From NCBI RefSeq assembly GCF_030540775.2, contig NZ_CP141266.1, positions 3,459,001 to 3,523,000 on the forward strand: 64,000 nt of DNA. Direction: 5' to 3'. Both the position numbers and the translations under genes were made by a program. Below are positions 17,199 to 27,126 of the stretch, one piece after another. The stretch is from Flavivirga abyssicola. Its GTDB lineage: Bacteria > Bacteroidota > Bacteroidia > Flavobacteriales > Flavobacteriaceae. The notes beneath the pieces are model-generated. The model searched no databases, was not told the DNA's origin, and worked only from the letters and a program-made list of their open reading frames with translations. Position 1 is the stretch's first letter. Each line of letters opens with the position of its first letter.

Positions 17199-17310
17199 AA
17201 TGACTGGAATTGGTTATGATAAATATACTTCTATTATCTTAACCCTAATATTACTAAACGAATATATTTATAATTTAATGCCTCTTACAAGCTGTACAAC
17301 GATGTTTACC

Positions 17311-18096
17311 CTAGAAATGATAAGTCACAATCCGTTCGTTTAGGGGTTGCTCGTTACGATAATTATTAATCGGCATATTGTTTTTAAGCTTCAAGACTTC
17401 CTCTACAGATAAAATAATAGGCTCTTTAAATACAATCCAATTCACACTTTCTGTACAAGGTGGGGTCGTTAAAGAACCATCATAAGAGTAATAATGCTTA
17501 TTTTCTAAAAGTAAACTCGATAAATCAATTTCTTGATGAATATCCTTTATTGCTCCTTCTTCGATAGGTAAAAAGCTTTCAAAGAATTCGAATAATTGGC
17601 TGTCGTCACCCTCTTCTCCTAAAAGCCCTAAAACTGTTATTTTTCCAGTTTTGCTAATATGAACCAAATGCATTTCAATAGGGTAAATAACACCATTTAT
17701 TTTATGTTCCGAAGGTTCATGAAAATGTATTTGCTTTAAATAATATGTTTCATTCTTGTAGTTTATAGAATCACCAGCTTCAAAATCAAATTGTATAGAA
17801 TGGCCGTTATTTTCAACTTCACTAATAAGTGTAGTGGGTGTGTATTGTATTTTTAAATCCTTCTGAATTCTTATTGAGTCCACATTTTTATGGATAATAT
17901 TAATTGGGGATTGATACTTACCACCACAATCAGAATTCTTTTCAATTTCTATCCAGTGTTCTGGCGATGTTTCTCCTGAATAACTCCAGTGATGTTTATT
18001 TTCTTGATTTTTTGTGTGTGTATTCTTTTTAGAGTAGTTACAAGAACCGATTGTTAGTAAAAGAATACTTAAAAATAAAGTGATTTTCGCATTCAT
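17311..18096 (-). CDS. Alpha-type carbonic anhydrase lipoprotein
   Basis: The signal peptide ends in a lipobox (LLLTIGSC, Cys19), so the enzyme is anchored outside the cytoplasm. The alpha class is clear from HHWSYSGETSPEHW, CGGKYQSPINI, the zinc ligands His124 and His126 in QIHFHEPSEH, His143 in EMHLVH, and SLTTPPCTESVNWIVF with the substrate-pocket Thr residues. It interconverts CO2 and bicarbonate in the periplasm. The 261-residue length is normal. It is monocistronic, with a -7 like box upstream. Confidence 0.96.
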   Translation of the reverse strand: MNAKITLFLSILLLTIGSCNYSKKNTHTKNQENKHHWSYSGETSPEHWIEIEKNSDCGGKYQSPINIIHKNVDSIRIQKDLKIQYTPTTLISEVENNGHSIQFDFEAGDSINYKNETYYLKQIHFHEPSEHKINGVIYPIEMHLVHISKTGKITVLGLLGEEGDDSQLFEFFESFLPIEEGAIKDIHQEIDLSSLLLENKHYYSYDGSLTTPPCTESVNWIVFKEPIILSVEEVLKLKNNMPINNYRNEQPLNERIVTYHF

Positions 18097-18134
18097 GATA
18101 TAAATATTTAATCATTTGTATAATAAGTTCTATG

Positions 18135-18142
18135 CAAAATTA
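18135..18142 (-). promoter_or_regulatory. Putative -7 box of the carbonic anhydrase gene
   Basis: TAATTTTG on the minus strand (18142-18135) fits TAnnTTTG and lies 39 bp upstream of the ATG. No convincing -33 TTTG was seen. Confidence 0.35.
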
Positions 18143-18370
18143 CATTTGACAGCCTTTTAAAACCTTACATTTATCAGGTTTTGATAGTTTTGAGATTAAA
18201 GTTATTAACTATTTCGTTTTCGAAATTTAAAGCCCTATGCCCAAGTTGTTGCGACCCTGTATCTGATATATATATTCATAATTAGATTTTCCACATGTTT
18301 TAAAATATTGCTTATTAAATTGAACTTGGAGTTTATTTAATACATTTATGAATTGAACTAATAAAGAATT

Positions 18371-19759
18371 ATGAATCTATTAGAACAAATCGTTAAGTCT
18401 TTTTCGGATTATGCATGGGGATTGCCTTTGGTAATACTACTTATTGGAGGTGGGTTATACCTTTTAATTTTGTCAAGATTTTTACCATTTAGGTTTATAG
18501 GGCATGCCATTGAGATATTAAGAGGAAAATACGATGATCCTAATGACCCAGGGCAAATTAGCCATTTTAAAGCATTGACCACAGCACTTTCTTCAACCAT
18601 TGGTATGGGGAATATTGCAGGTGTGGCAGTTGCAATTTCTTTTGGTGGCCCTGGTGCCATGTTTTGGATGTGGGTAAGTGCTATTGTAGGGATGTCGACT
18701 AAATTTTTCACATCCACATTAGCCATTATGTATCGTGGTAAGGATAGTAGAGGTGACTTACAAGGAGGTCCCATGTATTTTATTATGGAAGGGTTGGGAA
18801 AACACTGGAAACCTTTAGCAGTTATGTTTAGTTTCTTTGGGATGATTGGCGCCTTACCTGTCGTTAACGTGAATCAATTAACACAAGCTATAAACGATAT
18901 TATATTAATACCAAACGGTGTTGTCGTTGGTTTAAAATCTAATCTAATTATTGCATTTATTTTAGTTTCTCTAACCTCGGTTATTATCCTAGGAGGGTTG
19001 CAACGCATTAGTAATGCAGCTTCTAAGATGGTCCCTTCTATGGTATTGTTGTATTTCATATTGGTCTTGTACATTTTGATATCAAATTATGAGGTGGTGC
19101 CTAAGTATTTAATGATGATTTTTACGGATGCTTTTGCTGCCAATCATTTTACAGGAGATCCTTTTTTAGGGGGTGTCCTAGGCGCACTAGTTTTATTAGG
19201 AATTCGCCGTGGTGCATTTTCAAATGAAGCTGGTATAGGTACTGCTCCCATGGCACATGGTGCAGCAAAAACAGATGAGCCTGTGCGTGAAGGTTTGGTA
19301 GCTATGTTAGGGCCAGCTATAGATACGCTGGTTGTTTGTACACTTACCGCTTTAGCAATTCTGGTAACAGGTGTTTGGGAAACAACGTCTGATAATGGCG
19401 TTAGTTTAACAGCTTCTGCATTTTCCTCTGCCATGCCCGGTTATGGAAAATATTTATTAATGCTTTGCGTGTTAATCTTTAGTGTATCCTCATTATTTTC
19501 ATATGCTTATTATGGCACAAAATGTATGTCGTTCTTAATAGGTGCAGAGAAAAAACATTACTATAATTATATTTATATTGTAAGTATCATATTAGCTGCT
19601 ACAACGCCTTTTAGTATGATGCTTAATTTAATTGATGGCACTTTTGCTCTTATGGCAATTCCAACTATGATAGCGACCGTAATAATGGCTCCAAGAGTAG
19701 TAAAAGAAATTAAAGCTTATTTTAGAAGAGTTAATAAATATATAAAATATGACAAATAA
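18371..19759 (+). CDS. Alanine/glycine:cation symporter (AgcS family)
   Basis: The 462-residue protein has about eleven membrane segments. The AgcS signature is TTALSSTIGMGNIAGVAVAI followed by FGGPGAMFWMWVSA. Further family motifs are GGPMYFIMEG, RRGAFSNEAGIGTAPMAHGA and SSLFSYAYYGTKCMSFL. It takes up small neutral amino acids with Na+ at the inner membrane. The C-terminus overlaps the DUF4212 gene by 11 nt, so it starts an operon with the DUF4212/solute symporter pair. Confidence 0.93.
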   Translation: MNLLEQIVKSFSDYAWGLPLVILLIGGGLYLLILSRFLPFRFIGHAIEILRGKYDDPNDPGQISHFKALTTALSSTIGMGNIAGVAVAISFGGPGAMFWMWVSAIVGMSTKFFTSTLAIMYRGKDSRGDLQGGPMYFIMEGLGKHWKPLAVMFSFFGMIGALPVVNVNQLTQAINDIILIPNGVVVGLKSNLIIAFILVSLTSVIILGGLQRISNAASKMVPSMVLLYFILVLYILISNYEVVPKYLMMIFTDAFAANHFTGDPFLGGVLGALVLLGIRRGAFSNEAGIGTAPMAHGAAKTDEPVREGLVAMLGPAIDTLVVCTLTALAILVTGVWETTSDNGVSLTASAFSSAMPGYGKYLLMLCVLIFSVSSLFSYAYYGTKCMSFLIGAEKKHYYNYIYIVSIILAATTPFSMMLNLIDGTFALMAIPTMIATVIMAPRVVKEIKAYFRRVNKYIKYDK

Positions 19760-20006
19760 AGATAATGCAAAAGCCTATTGGAAAGAAAACATAAAATACG
19801 TGCTTATATTATTGTTGGTATGGTTCTTAGTATCGTATGGTGCAGGAATTATGTTTAAAGATGCGCTTAATACTATAAAATTGGGAGGTTTTAAATTAGG
19901 CTTTTGGTTTGCACAACAAGGCTCTATGTATGTGTTTGTTATACTCATATTTGTATATGTTCGTCTTATGAATAAACTTGATAAAAAGTATGGTTATGAC
20001 GAATAG
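19749..20006 (+). CDS. DUF4212 small subunit of a sodium/solute symporter
   Basis: The 85-residue protein has two membrane helices (about 15-37 and 50-72). It has the family pattern AYWKENIKYVLILLLVWF, then FKLGFWFAQQGSMYVFVILI and VRLMNKLDKKYG. DUF4212 proteins are encoded directly before one type of Na+/acetate-like symporter and are thought to be its small partner. It overlaps both neighbours (11 nt each), which points to coupled translation. Confidence 0.93.
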   Translation: MTNKDNAKAYWKENIKYVLILLLVWFLVSYGAGIMFKDALNTIKLGGFKLGFWFAQQGSMYVFVILIFVYVRLMNKLDKKYGYDE

Positions 20007-21723
20007 TATCCTGTTGGTTGAATCGTTAGGAGTTCAAAATTGGACCTATATTTTAGTCGGAATTACGTTTACATTATATATAGGCATTGCCATTTGGTCT
20101 AGAGCAAGTTCTACAAAAGAGTTTTATGTTGCCGGTGGAGGTGTATCCCCGTTAGCTAATGGTATGGCAACTGCTGCTGATTGGATGAGTGCTGCATCTT
20201 TTATATCTATGGCTGGTATTATATCCTTTGCAGGTTATGATGGTGCTGTTTATTTAATGGGTTGGACAGGTGGCTACGTTTTGTTAGCATTATTATTGGC
20301 ACCATACTTACGGAAATTTGGAAAGTTTACGGTATCAGATTTTATAGGGGATCGGTATTATTCAAAAACAGCACGACTTGTGGCCGTGTTTTGTGCTTTA
20401 TTGGTATCCTTTACTTATGTTGCAGGACAAATGAGAGGCGTTGGTATTGTATTTTCTCGTTTTTTAGAAGTTGATATTGATACGGGCGTTATCATAGGCA
20501 TGCTTATCGTTTTATTTTATGCTGTTTTAGGCGGCATGAAAGGCATCACATATACGCAAGTAGCACAATATTGTGTTTTGATTTTTGCCTTTATGGTTCC
20601 TGCTATTTTTATATCTATTCAAATGACAGGAAATCCTATTCCACAATTGGGGTTTGGTAGTGAATTAGCAGATGGATCCGGAACCTATTTGCTGGATAAA
20701 TTAGATGGTTTAAGTACCGAGCTTGGTTTTGCAGAATATACTGAAGGTTCTAAATCTTTGATTGATGTTTTTGCTATAACCTTGGCTTTGATGGTAGGAA
20801 CAGCAGGTTTGCCTCATGTCATAGTTCGTTTTTTTACGGTAAAACGAGTTAAAGACGCACGTAAATCTGCGGGGATTGCTTTATTGTTAATTGTTGTTTT
20901 GTATACAACAGCACCAGCAGTAGCTGTTTTTGCAAGAACTAATATGATTGAAACCGTATCGAATCAACCCTATGCTACTGTTCCAGAATGGTTTAAAAAA
21001 TGGGAAACTACAGAATTGATTGCTTTTACAGATAAAAACAACGATGGCATTATTCAATATGTAGCAGACGATGCTAAAAATGAGTTAGTCGTTGATAGGG
21101 ATATTATGGTACTGGCTAATCCAGAAATTGCGAACTTGCCAGAATGGGTAATAGCTTTAGTGGCAGCAGGAGGGTTAGCAGCTGCTTTATCTACTGCAGC
21201 AGGGTTGCTGTTAGTTATTTCTGCGTCTGTATCTCACGATTTAATTAAAAAGATTTTAAAGCCTTCAATTTCGGAAAAAGGAGAATTAATGGCAGCTCGT
21301 TTATCGGCAGTTGGGGCTGTTTGTGTTGCAGGATATTTTGGGATTAATCCACCAGGCTTTGTAGCGGCGGTTGTTGCTTTAGCATTTGGATTAGCAGCAG
21401 CATCTTTTTTTCCAGCTATTATTCTAGGTATTTTTTACAAAAGAATGAATAAAGAAGGCGCTATTGCAGGTATGGTGGTTGGTATTACTAGCATGCTGTT
21501 GTATATGATTAAATATAAATTAGGGTGGTTTGATGAGGTACTTCCAGATAAAAGTGAGTGGTGGTTTGGTATTTCACCAGAAGGTTTTGGAACCATAGCA
21601 ATGATTTTAAACTTTATAGTATCTATAGTTATTATGAAGTTTACGCCCAAACCGCCAAAAGATGTTCAGGAAATCGTTGAAAATATTAGAATTCCGAGTG
21701 GGGCAGGGCAAGCGACCCATTAA
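19996..21723 (+). CDS. Sodium:solute symporter, ActP-like (partner of DUF4212)
   Basis: This is an SSS-family transporter with about 13 membrane segments. Visible motifs are EFYVAGGGVSPLANGMATAA, ADWMSAASFISMAGIISFAG, DFIGDRYYSKTARL, and GTAGLPHVIVRFFTVKRVKD. The large loop (about 330-385) holds a DKNNDGIIQY calcium-loop-like stretch. The third Met codon of the frame, ATG at 19996 (MTNSILLVESLG), is preferred over 19978. Context (acs downstream) suggests uptake of acetate or a related short carboxylate; the substrate is inferred from neighbours only. Confidence 0.9.
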   Translation: MTNSILLVESLGVQNWTYILVGITFTLYIGIAIWSRASSTKEFYVAGGGVSPLANGMATAADWMSAASFISMAGIISFAGYDGAVYLMGWTGGYVLLALLLAPYLRKFGKFTVSDFIGDRYYSKTARLVAVFCALLVSFTYVAGQMRGVGIVFSRFLEVDIDTGVIIGMLIVLFYAVLGGMKGITYTQVAQYCVLIFAFMVPAIFISIQMTGNPIPQLGFGSELADGSGTYLLDKLDGLSTELGFAEYTEGSKSLIDVFAITLALMVGTAGLPHVIVRFFTVKRVKDARKSAGIALLLIVVLYTTAPAVAVFARTNMIETVSNQPYATVPEWFKKWETTELIAFTDKNNDGIIQYVADDAKNELVVDRDIMVLANPEIANLPEWVIALVAAGGLAAALSTAAGLLLVISASVSHDLIKKILKPSISEKGELMAARLSAVGAVCVAGYFGINPPGFVAAVVALAFGLAAASFFPAIILGIFYKRMNKEGAIAGMVVGITSMLLYMIKYKLGWFDEVLPDKSEWWFGISPEGFGTIAMILNFIVSIVIMKFTPKPPKDVQEIVENIRIPSGAGQATH

Positions 21724-21836
21724 ATGTATTGTATATCTATAATTCTATGTTACTCGTATAAATTATGTGTTAATTAGATATTATTTTTATTATTTTAGAC
21801 AGCCAAATTAATTTTTAGAAAGCAGGTAGGAGTAAT

Positions 21837-23744
21837 ATGAGTAATTATCACATTAAGCATTTAGAAGAGTATTATCAAGTTTACAGAAAATCAATAAGAG
21901 AACCAGAAAATTTTTGGGAAGAAGTTGCCGAAGAGCATTTTATGTGGCAACGGAAATGGGACCGTGTTTTAAATTGGGATTTTTCTAAACCAGAAGTAAC
22001 ATGGTTTGAAGGTGCTCAATTAAATATTACAGAAAACTGTATTGATAGACATTTATCCACTCGTGGAGATAAAACAGCTATTTTATTTGAACCTAATGAT
22101 CCGAAAGATGAAGCTGAACATATTACTTACAATCAATTACACCAGCGTGTCAATCAATTTGCCAATGTCTTAAAAGACCAAGGTATTAAAAAGGGAGATC
22201 GGGTATGCATTTATTTACCGATGATTCCAGAATTGGCTATTTCTGTTTTGGCATGTGCTAGAATAGGTGCTATTCACTCGGTAGTATTTGCCGGTTTTTC
22301 AGCAACGGCATTATCAACTAGAATTAATGATAGCGATTGTAAAATGGTTATTACCAGTGACGGATCTTATAGAGGTCCCAAAACAATTGACTTAAAAGGG
22401 ATTGTTGATGAAGCTTTAAATGATTGTTCTTGTGTTGAAACGGTGCTGGTAGCGAAACGTATTCACTCAGACATACAAATGATATCTGGTCGCGACAAAT
22501 GGTTACAACCACTTTTAGATGCTGCTTCAACCAATTGTAAGGCTGAGGTTATGAATGCCGAAGATCCTTTATTCATATTATACACATCAGGTTCAACAGG
22601 ACAACCAAAAGGTATGGTGCATACTACTGCTGGGTATATGGTTTATACGGCATATTCATTTAAAAATGCATTTCAATATAAAGAAGATGATGTGTATTGG
22701 TGTACAGCGGATATAGGTTGGATTACAGGACATAGTTATATTGTTTATGGTCCATTGGCTAATGGAGCAACTACAATTATGTTTGAAGGGGTGCCAAGTT
22801 ATCCGGACTTTGGACGTTTTTGGGAAATTGTAGAAAAACATAAAGTCAATCAGTTTTACACAGCACCAACAGCTATTCGAGCACTGGCCAAGCAAGGCTT
22901 AGAATTGGTTGAAAAATACGATCTATCGTCGCTTAAAGTGTTAGGATCTGTGGGAGAGCCCATAAACGAAGAAGCATGGCATTGGTATAATGATAATATA
23001 GGTAAAAAGAAAAGCCCTATAGTGGACACTTGGTGGCAAACCGAAACGGGAGGTATAATGATTACCCCAATTCCTTTTGTAACACCAACAAAACCTACCT
23101 ATGCTACTTTACCATTTATTGGTATTCAGCCAGCTTTAATGGATGAAAATGGGGATGAATTAAAAGGGAATCAGGTAGATGGTCGCTTATGCATAAAATT
23201 CCCGTGGCCTAGTATGGCTCGTACTATTTGGGGAAATCATCAACGCTATAAAGATACCTACTTTTCAGCCTATGAAAATAAATATTTTACTGGTGATGGT
23301 GCCTTACGTGATGAGGTAGGATATTATAGAATTACAGGTCGTGTTGACGACGTTATTATTGTTTCTGGTCATAATTTAGGAACAGCACCGATAGAAGATG
23401 CCATTAACGAACACCCAGCTGTTGCAGAATCTGCAATTGTAGGTTTCCCACATGATGTAAAAGGAAATGCATTATATGGTTACGTAATTTTAAAGGATGT
23501 TGGTGAAACGAGAGATCAGGATAATTTACGCAAAGAAATTAATCAGATTATTACCGAACATATTGGGCCTATTGCTAAATTGGATAAAATTCAATTTACC
23601 CAAGGATTACCAAAAACACGCTCTGGTAAAATTATGAGACGTATTTTAAGAAAAATTGCTCATAAAGACACTAGTAATTTAGGGGACACAAGTACGCTTT
23701 TAAACCCAGAAGTGGTTCAGGATATTATAGATAATGCTTTTTAA
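21837..23744 (+). CDS. acs: Acetyl-CoA synthetase (acetate--CoA ligase)
   Basis: The 635-residue protein is full-length AMP-forming Acs. It has VTWFEGAQLNITENCIDRHL at the start of the core, the P-loop-like YTSGSTGQPKG at 249-259, WWQTETGGIMITP, YFTGDGALRDEVGYY, and the C-terminal PKTRSGKIMRR. Lys598 in that last motif is the family's acetylation-controlled catalytic lysine. It makes acetyl-CoA from acetate, ATP and CoA in the cytosol. It lies 113 bp after the symporter on the same strand. Confidence 0.97.
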   Translation: MSNYHIKHLEEYYQVYRKSIREPENFWEEVAEEHFMWQRKWDRVLNWDFSKPEVTWFEGAQLNITENCIDRHLSTRGDKTAILFEPNDPKDEAEHITYNQLHQRVNQFANVLKDQGIKKGDRVCIYLPMIPELAISVLACARIGAIHSVVFAGFSATALSTRINDSDCKMVITSDGSYRGPKTIDLKGIVDEALNDCSCVETVLVAKRIHSDIQMISGRDKWLQPLLDAASTNCKAEVMNAEDPLFILYTSGSTGQPKGMVHTTAGYMVYTAYSFKNAFQYKEDDVYWCTADIGWITGHSYIVYGPLANGATTIMFEGVPSYPDFGRFWEIVEKHKVNQFYTAPTAIRALAKQGLELVEKYDLSSLKVLGSVGEPINEEAWHWYNDNIGKKKSPIVDTWWQTETGGIMITPIPFVTPTKPTYATLPFIGIQPALMDENGDELKGNQVDGRLCIKFPWPSMARTIWGNHQRYKDTYFSAYENKYFTGDGALRDEVGYYRITGRVDDVIIVSGHNLGTAPIEDAINEHPAVAESAIVGFPHDVKGNALYGYVILKDVGETRDQDNLRKEINQIITEHIGPIAKLDKIQFTQGLPKTRSGKIMRRILRKIAHKDTSNLGDTSTLLNPEVVQDIIDNAF

Positions 23745-23783
23745 ATGGATTTTCGGTGAAAATTAATGTTTATTTATAAACAG

Positions 23784-24449
23784 CTAGGTTTTCAATAAAT
23801 AATCCCATTCTAAATTTTTTCGTTTATCCAATCGTGATAGAATTTTTAGAAAAACAATAGCAGTTATTAAGGCGTCACCATTCGCTGTATGTCTGTCTAC
23901 TTTTGGTACATTAAGTTCATTGCATAAATCATCTAATGTATAATGTTCTTTTAAATTCTCACGATAAATAATATGTTTCGATTTATTGAATAGAGACCCT
24001 GTGTCGATAAATCTGTTTTTTAGTTTACCTAGTCCATTTCTGGATAACATTTCATTCATCATGTTTTTATCAAAATTAGCATGATGTGCTATTAAAACGG
24101 CATTTTTTACATAAGCTAAAAACGTCTTAATAGCTTCTAATTCGGTTACTTTTTCTAAAGAACCTTTTTTCATTAACCCATGAATCTTAACTGTTTCCGG
24201 GTTAAAAACGTCTTGTTCTAGATAGAGTTCTAAGCTATTATTTACTTGAATGGATTTACCAATAAAGCTCACTGCACCAATAGAGAGGATTCTATCATTT
24301 TTTTTATCAAAACCAGTTGTTTCGGTGTCAAAAGCAACAAAGCGTGTTTCTCCAATTGAATTCTTATCGGCATTTTTAAAGCTATCAACATAATCTACCC
24401 AAAAATCCGGAGCATTCTTTTTATGTTTACGAAACCATTTAAAAATCAT
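23784..24449 (-). CDS. DnaQ-like 3'-5' exonuclease (DEDDh)
   Basis: The 221-residue protein has Exo I FVAFDTETTGFD (Asp41, Glu43), Exo II VLIAHHANFDKNMM, and Exo III HTANGDALITAIVF with His and Asp, so the DEDDh set is complete. It resembles the proofreading-type exonuclease fold, but in this context (next to a cNMP/CBS/DUF294 protein and acs) it belongs to the group of acetate-module-linked exonucleases whose substrate is unknown. It follows the DUF294 gene without any gap, so the two are translationally linked. Confidence 0.9.
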   Translation of the reverse strand: MIFKWFRKHKKNAPDFWVDYVDSFKNADKNSIGETRFVAFDTETTGFDKKNDRILSIGAVSFIGKSIQVNNSLELYLEQDVFNPETVKIHGLMKKGSLEKVTELEAIKTFLAYVKNAVLIAHHANFDKNMMNEMLSRNGLGKLKNRFIDTGSLFNKSKHIIYRENLKEHYTLDDLCNELNVPKVDRHTANGDALITAIVFLKILSRLDKRKNLEWDYLLKT

Positions 24450-26366
24450 TTACATAAAGTTTTTTAAGTCAAATCTGATTTTTAAAACTTCCTGAATTTT
24501 TTGAATAGGCTTAAAACAACGTCTAAGTTTTAATTTTTCTTCTTTAGTTAGAGTTTCCAAATCAATAAATTTACCGGAATTTGTACCTAATAAACCTTGT
24601 TTGGTTTTAAATTTAGATAAGGCTTTAAAGGCGTAAGAGCAAGATTCGTACAATTCTTTGTTGTTAGGTTCTAGTTCTGCTAATTTTTCAAAACGTTCTG
24701 AAGTATTGTTAACACCACTTATTTGTTTACTTAAAATGAGTAATCTTGCAGCGTCAATGAGAGGCATTAAAGCTCTGCTTTTAATATTGAAAAGTTCTTT
24801 TTGATCTCCATTTTGCTCTACTAAAAATTGCTTAAAAAAACCAAGAGGAGTAGGGCTTTTAACAGCATCACGTCCTAAAAATTTATAAAACAAATCAGTT
24901 TTTTCTAAAGTTGTGAAAATAGTATTTGTAAGATCATCAACTACTTGCTTATCTCCATAAACACAGTTATAATCAAAAAAGATTGAAGATAGTAAAATGG
25001 CTTTCTCGTCTGGACTTAAAATCCAATTTGTAAACTGATTTTTCCATTCGGTTAATGATTTACACCATTCTGGATTGCTTGCCATCATATCAGCTTCACA
25101 ATATTCAAATCCAATTTTATTTAAAGATTTAGTAACTAGTTTAGCTAGTTTTAAAAAATAGGTTTTTGTTACTTCATATTGTTCTTCTGGGACATCATCA
25201 AAAACCAAGGCATTATCCTGATCGGTAAAAAGTAATTGTTCTCTACGCCCTTGACTGCCCAATGCCAACCAGGAAAAGGCTACCGGAGGGGGCGTAGGCA
25301 TTTTTTTAAGAGCTAATTCTACAACACGTATAGTCACCGCATCGTTAATTTGAGAAATTACATTTATAATGTGTGTAATTGGGATATTTTGCTCAATATA
25401 ACTTTTTAATAGAGCATTGCCTTTAAGTCTAGCGGCCCGTATCTTTTTAGTACGTTTTGCCCGCTTTATTTCTTTAAGTATAACCGTTGGGTTTTTGCCT
25501 AAATTAACTAAAATATCATGGTGAGTTAAAACACCAATAAGTTTGGAATTATCAGTACCGTCTTTAGTAATACATAAATGCCCAATGCTGCGTTTTATCA
25601 TTTGCAACTGACCATCTGCAATTGTTAAACCCTTTTTACCAGTTATGACAGGAGAACTCATAATATTTGTTACCGGGGTTTCAATAGGAAAGAGACCTGT
25701 CGCTATTTTATTTTTAATGTCACTATTTGTAATAATTCCAACTGGTTTTTTTTCATCATCAACTACCACAATACAACCAATTTTATACGCACTCATTTTT
25801 TTTGCAGCGTCTTTTAGAGAAGATTCTGTAGAGCAAGTAATGGGTGATTTTGTATAATTTGCCGTTTGAAAATTCACTATGTCCTGAGACGTATTGGGTA
25901 AATAATCAACAAAAATTTTACCTGCTTCTTCTTCTGTATAAGGATCAAAAGCATTGGATGCAAATGCAGTTATTAAATATTTTTGAACTTTAGTGTTATT
26001 ATCTGTTTCCGATTGAAAAACAGAAATTGGTATGGCATAGACTATAGATTCTTCATTGGCTGTGGCAGTAAGTTTATAAGGCTCTTTTGTTATGAGCGGC
26101 CGTAACCCAAAGAGATCACCTGTATCATGGATGTTCATAATATCCTTAACATCGCCGTTACTATAATATAGGTTTATGGCGCCGTCTCTCACAACATAAA
26201 AACGATCATGCCAGGGATCATCTTTTTTGAAAATGGTGTCTCCTTTTTCTAAATAATTTATAGTGACTTCCGTAGCTATTTTTAACAACGTGTTATTTGA
26301 AAGCATATTAAAAGGAGGGTAACCCTTTAAAAAGTCACCAACCCGTTCGGCTATAGAATTCTTCAT
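24450..26366 (-). CDS. cNMP-binding / CBS-pair / DUF294 nucleotidyltransferase-like regulator
   Basis: The domain order over 638 residues is clear. A cyclic-nucleotide-binding fold comes first (about 14-130; YLEKGDTIFKKDDPW, HDTGDLFGLRPLI). A CBS pair follows (about 175-300; SAYKIGCIVVVDDEKKPVGI, KLIGVLTHHDIL). Next are a DUF294 nucleotidyltransferase core (about 340-480; LGSQGRREQLLFTDQDNALV with the paired aspartates) and the DUF294 C-terminal helical domain. The architecture resembles GlnD-type sensors that bind adenylates and modify a partner. Orientation opposite to acs and linkage to the exonuclease suggest control of acetate metabolism; this is inference. Confidence 0.9.
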   Translation of the reverse strand: MKNSIAERVGDFLKGYPPFNMLSNNTLLKIATEVTINYLEKGDTIFKKDDPWHDRFYVVRDGAINLYYSNGDVKDIMNIHDTGDLFGLRPLITKEPYKLTATANEESIVYAIPISVFQSETDNNTKVQKYLITAFASNAFDPYTEEEAGKIFVDYLPNTSQDIVNFQTANYTKSPITCSTESSLKDAAKKMSAYKIGCIVVVDDEKKPVGIITNSDIKNKIATGLFPIETPVTNIMSSPVITGKKGLTIADGQLQMIKRSIGHLCITKDGTDNSKLIGVLTHHDILVNLGKNPTVILKEIKRAKRTKKIRAARLKGNALLKSYIEQNIPITHIINVISQINDAVTIRVVELALKKMPTPPPVAFSWLALGSQGRREQLLFTDQDNALVFDDVPEEQYEVTKTYFLKLAKLVTKSLNKIGFEYCEADMMASNPEWCKSLTEWKNQFTNWILSPDEKAILLSSIFFDYNCVYGDKQVVDDLTNTIFTTLEKTDLFYKFLGRDAVKSPTPLGFFKQFLVEQNGDQKELFNIKSRALMPLIDAARLLILSKQISGVNNTSERFEKLAELEPNNKELYESCSYAFKALSKFKTKQGLLGTNSGKFIDLETLTKEEKLKLRRCFKPIQKIQEVLKIRFDLKNFM

Positions 26367-26397
26367 AATACGCTCTTGTTTTTGGAGCTATAGTTTT

Positions 26398-27012
26398 TTA
26401 AATCATTTTAAAATCTAGTAATAATTCCCCTTCAATAGAGGCTTGTAAATGATCGCCTTTATAAATTTGACCAGCACCAACAGCTGGTGTTCCAGTAAAA
26501 ATTAAATCTCCCGGAACTAAAGTCATAAAACTGGAAACAAAACTGATAATCTCACTAAAATTATAGATCATAAAATCGGTATTACCAACTTGTTTTTGTT
26601 CGCCATTAATAACTAAATCAAAATTAATATTATTAAGTTCGGGGAAGTTTGAAATAGGTTTAAAACTAGATATTGGTGAAGCACCGTCAAAGCCCTTAGC
26701 CAAAGCCCACGGGCCTTTATCAGCTCTACTCGCAGTGAGGACATCTTTTGCAGTATAGTCTATACCAACAGCTATTTCGGAAATATGAGATGGGGCATCT
26801 TCTATGGTAATATCTTTTCCTGTTTTACCAATTTTAGCTACCAATTCGACTTCATAAATCAATTCGTTTGAAATCGATGGAAATACGACATCTTTATTAT
26901 CAGTTACTACAGAGCTTTCTGGTTTTGTAAATATTAATTGAGATCCGTTTTTAATGCCCTTAATTTCAGACTTATCACTTACGTAATTTTTACCAATGCC
27001 TATGACTTTCAT
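26398..27012 (-). CDS. Fumarylacetoacetate hydrolase (FAH) family protein
   Basis: The 204-residue protein has the compact FAH fold. It begins KVIGIGKNYVSDKSEI, has LIFTKPESSVV, the metal site region ELIYEVELVAKIGKTGKDI (Glu-x-Glu type), AVGIDYTAKDVLTASRADKGPWALAKGFD, and the late GDLIFTGTPAVGAGQI. Members are acylpyruvases, oxaloacetate tautomerases or decarboxylases; short versions like this are often acylpyruvate hydrolases. It sits between a GH43 gene and the DUF294 gene with small gaps, but an operon is not certain. Confidence 0.9.
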   Translation of the reverse strand: MKVIGIGKNYVSDKSEIKGIKNGSQLIFTKPESSVVTDNKDVVFPSISNELIYEVELVAKIGKTGKDITIEDAPSHISEIAVGIDYTAKDVLTASRADKGPWALAKGFDGASPISSFKPISNFPELNNINFDLVINGEQKQVGNTDFMIYNFSEIISFVSSFMTLVPGDLIFTGTPAVGAGQIYKGDHLQASIEGELLLDFKMI

Positions 27013-27126
27013 CTTCTTTTTCTTTTTTATTATTTGATGTTTATTAAAGGCAATAAAAGTAATGAATTAAGCAGACTACTCCGAAGTTTTATAAGTAAAT
27101 ATTTGCGCTTTTCCAGACGAATCAAA

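Noticed and set aside
18409-19434. Minus-strand frames opposite the AgcS symporter gene
   Set aside because: They are shadows of a strongly supported coding region; long membrane-protein genes often leave open antisense frames.
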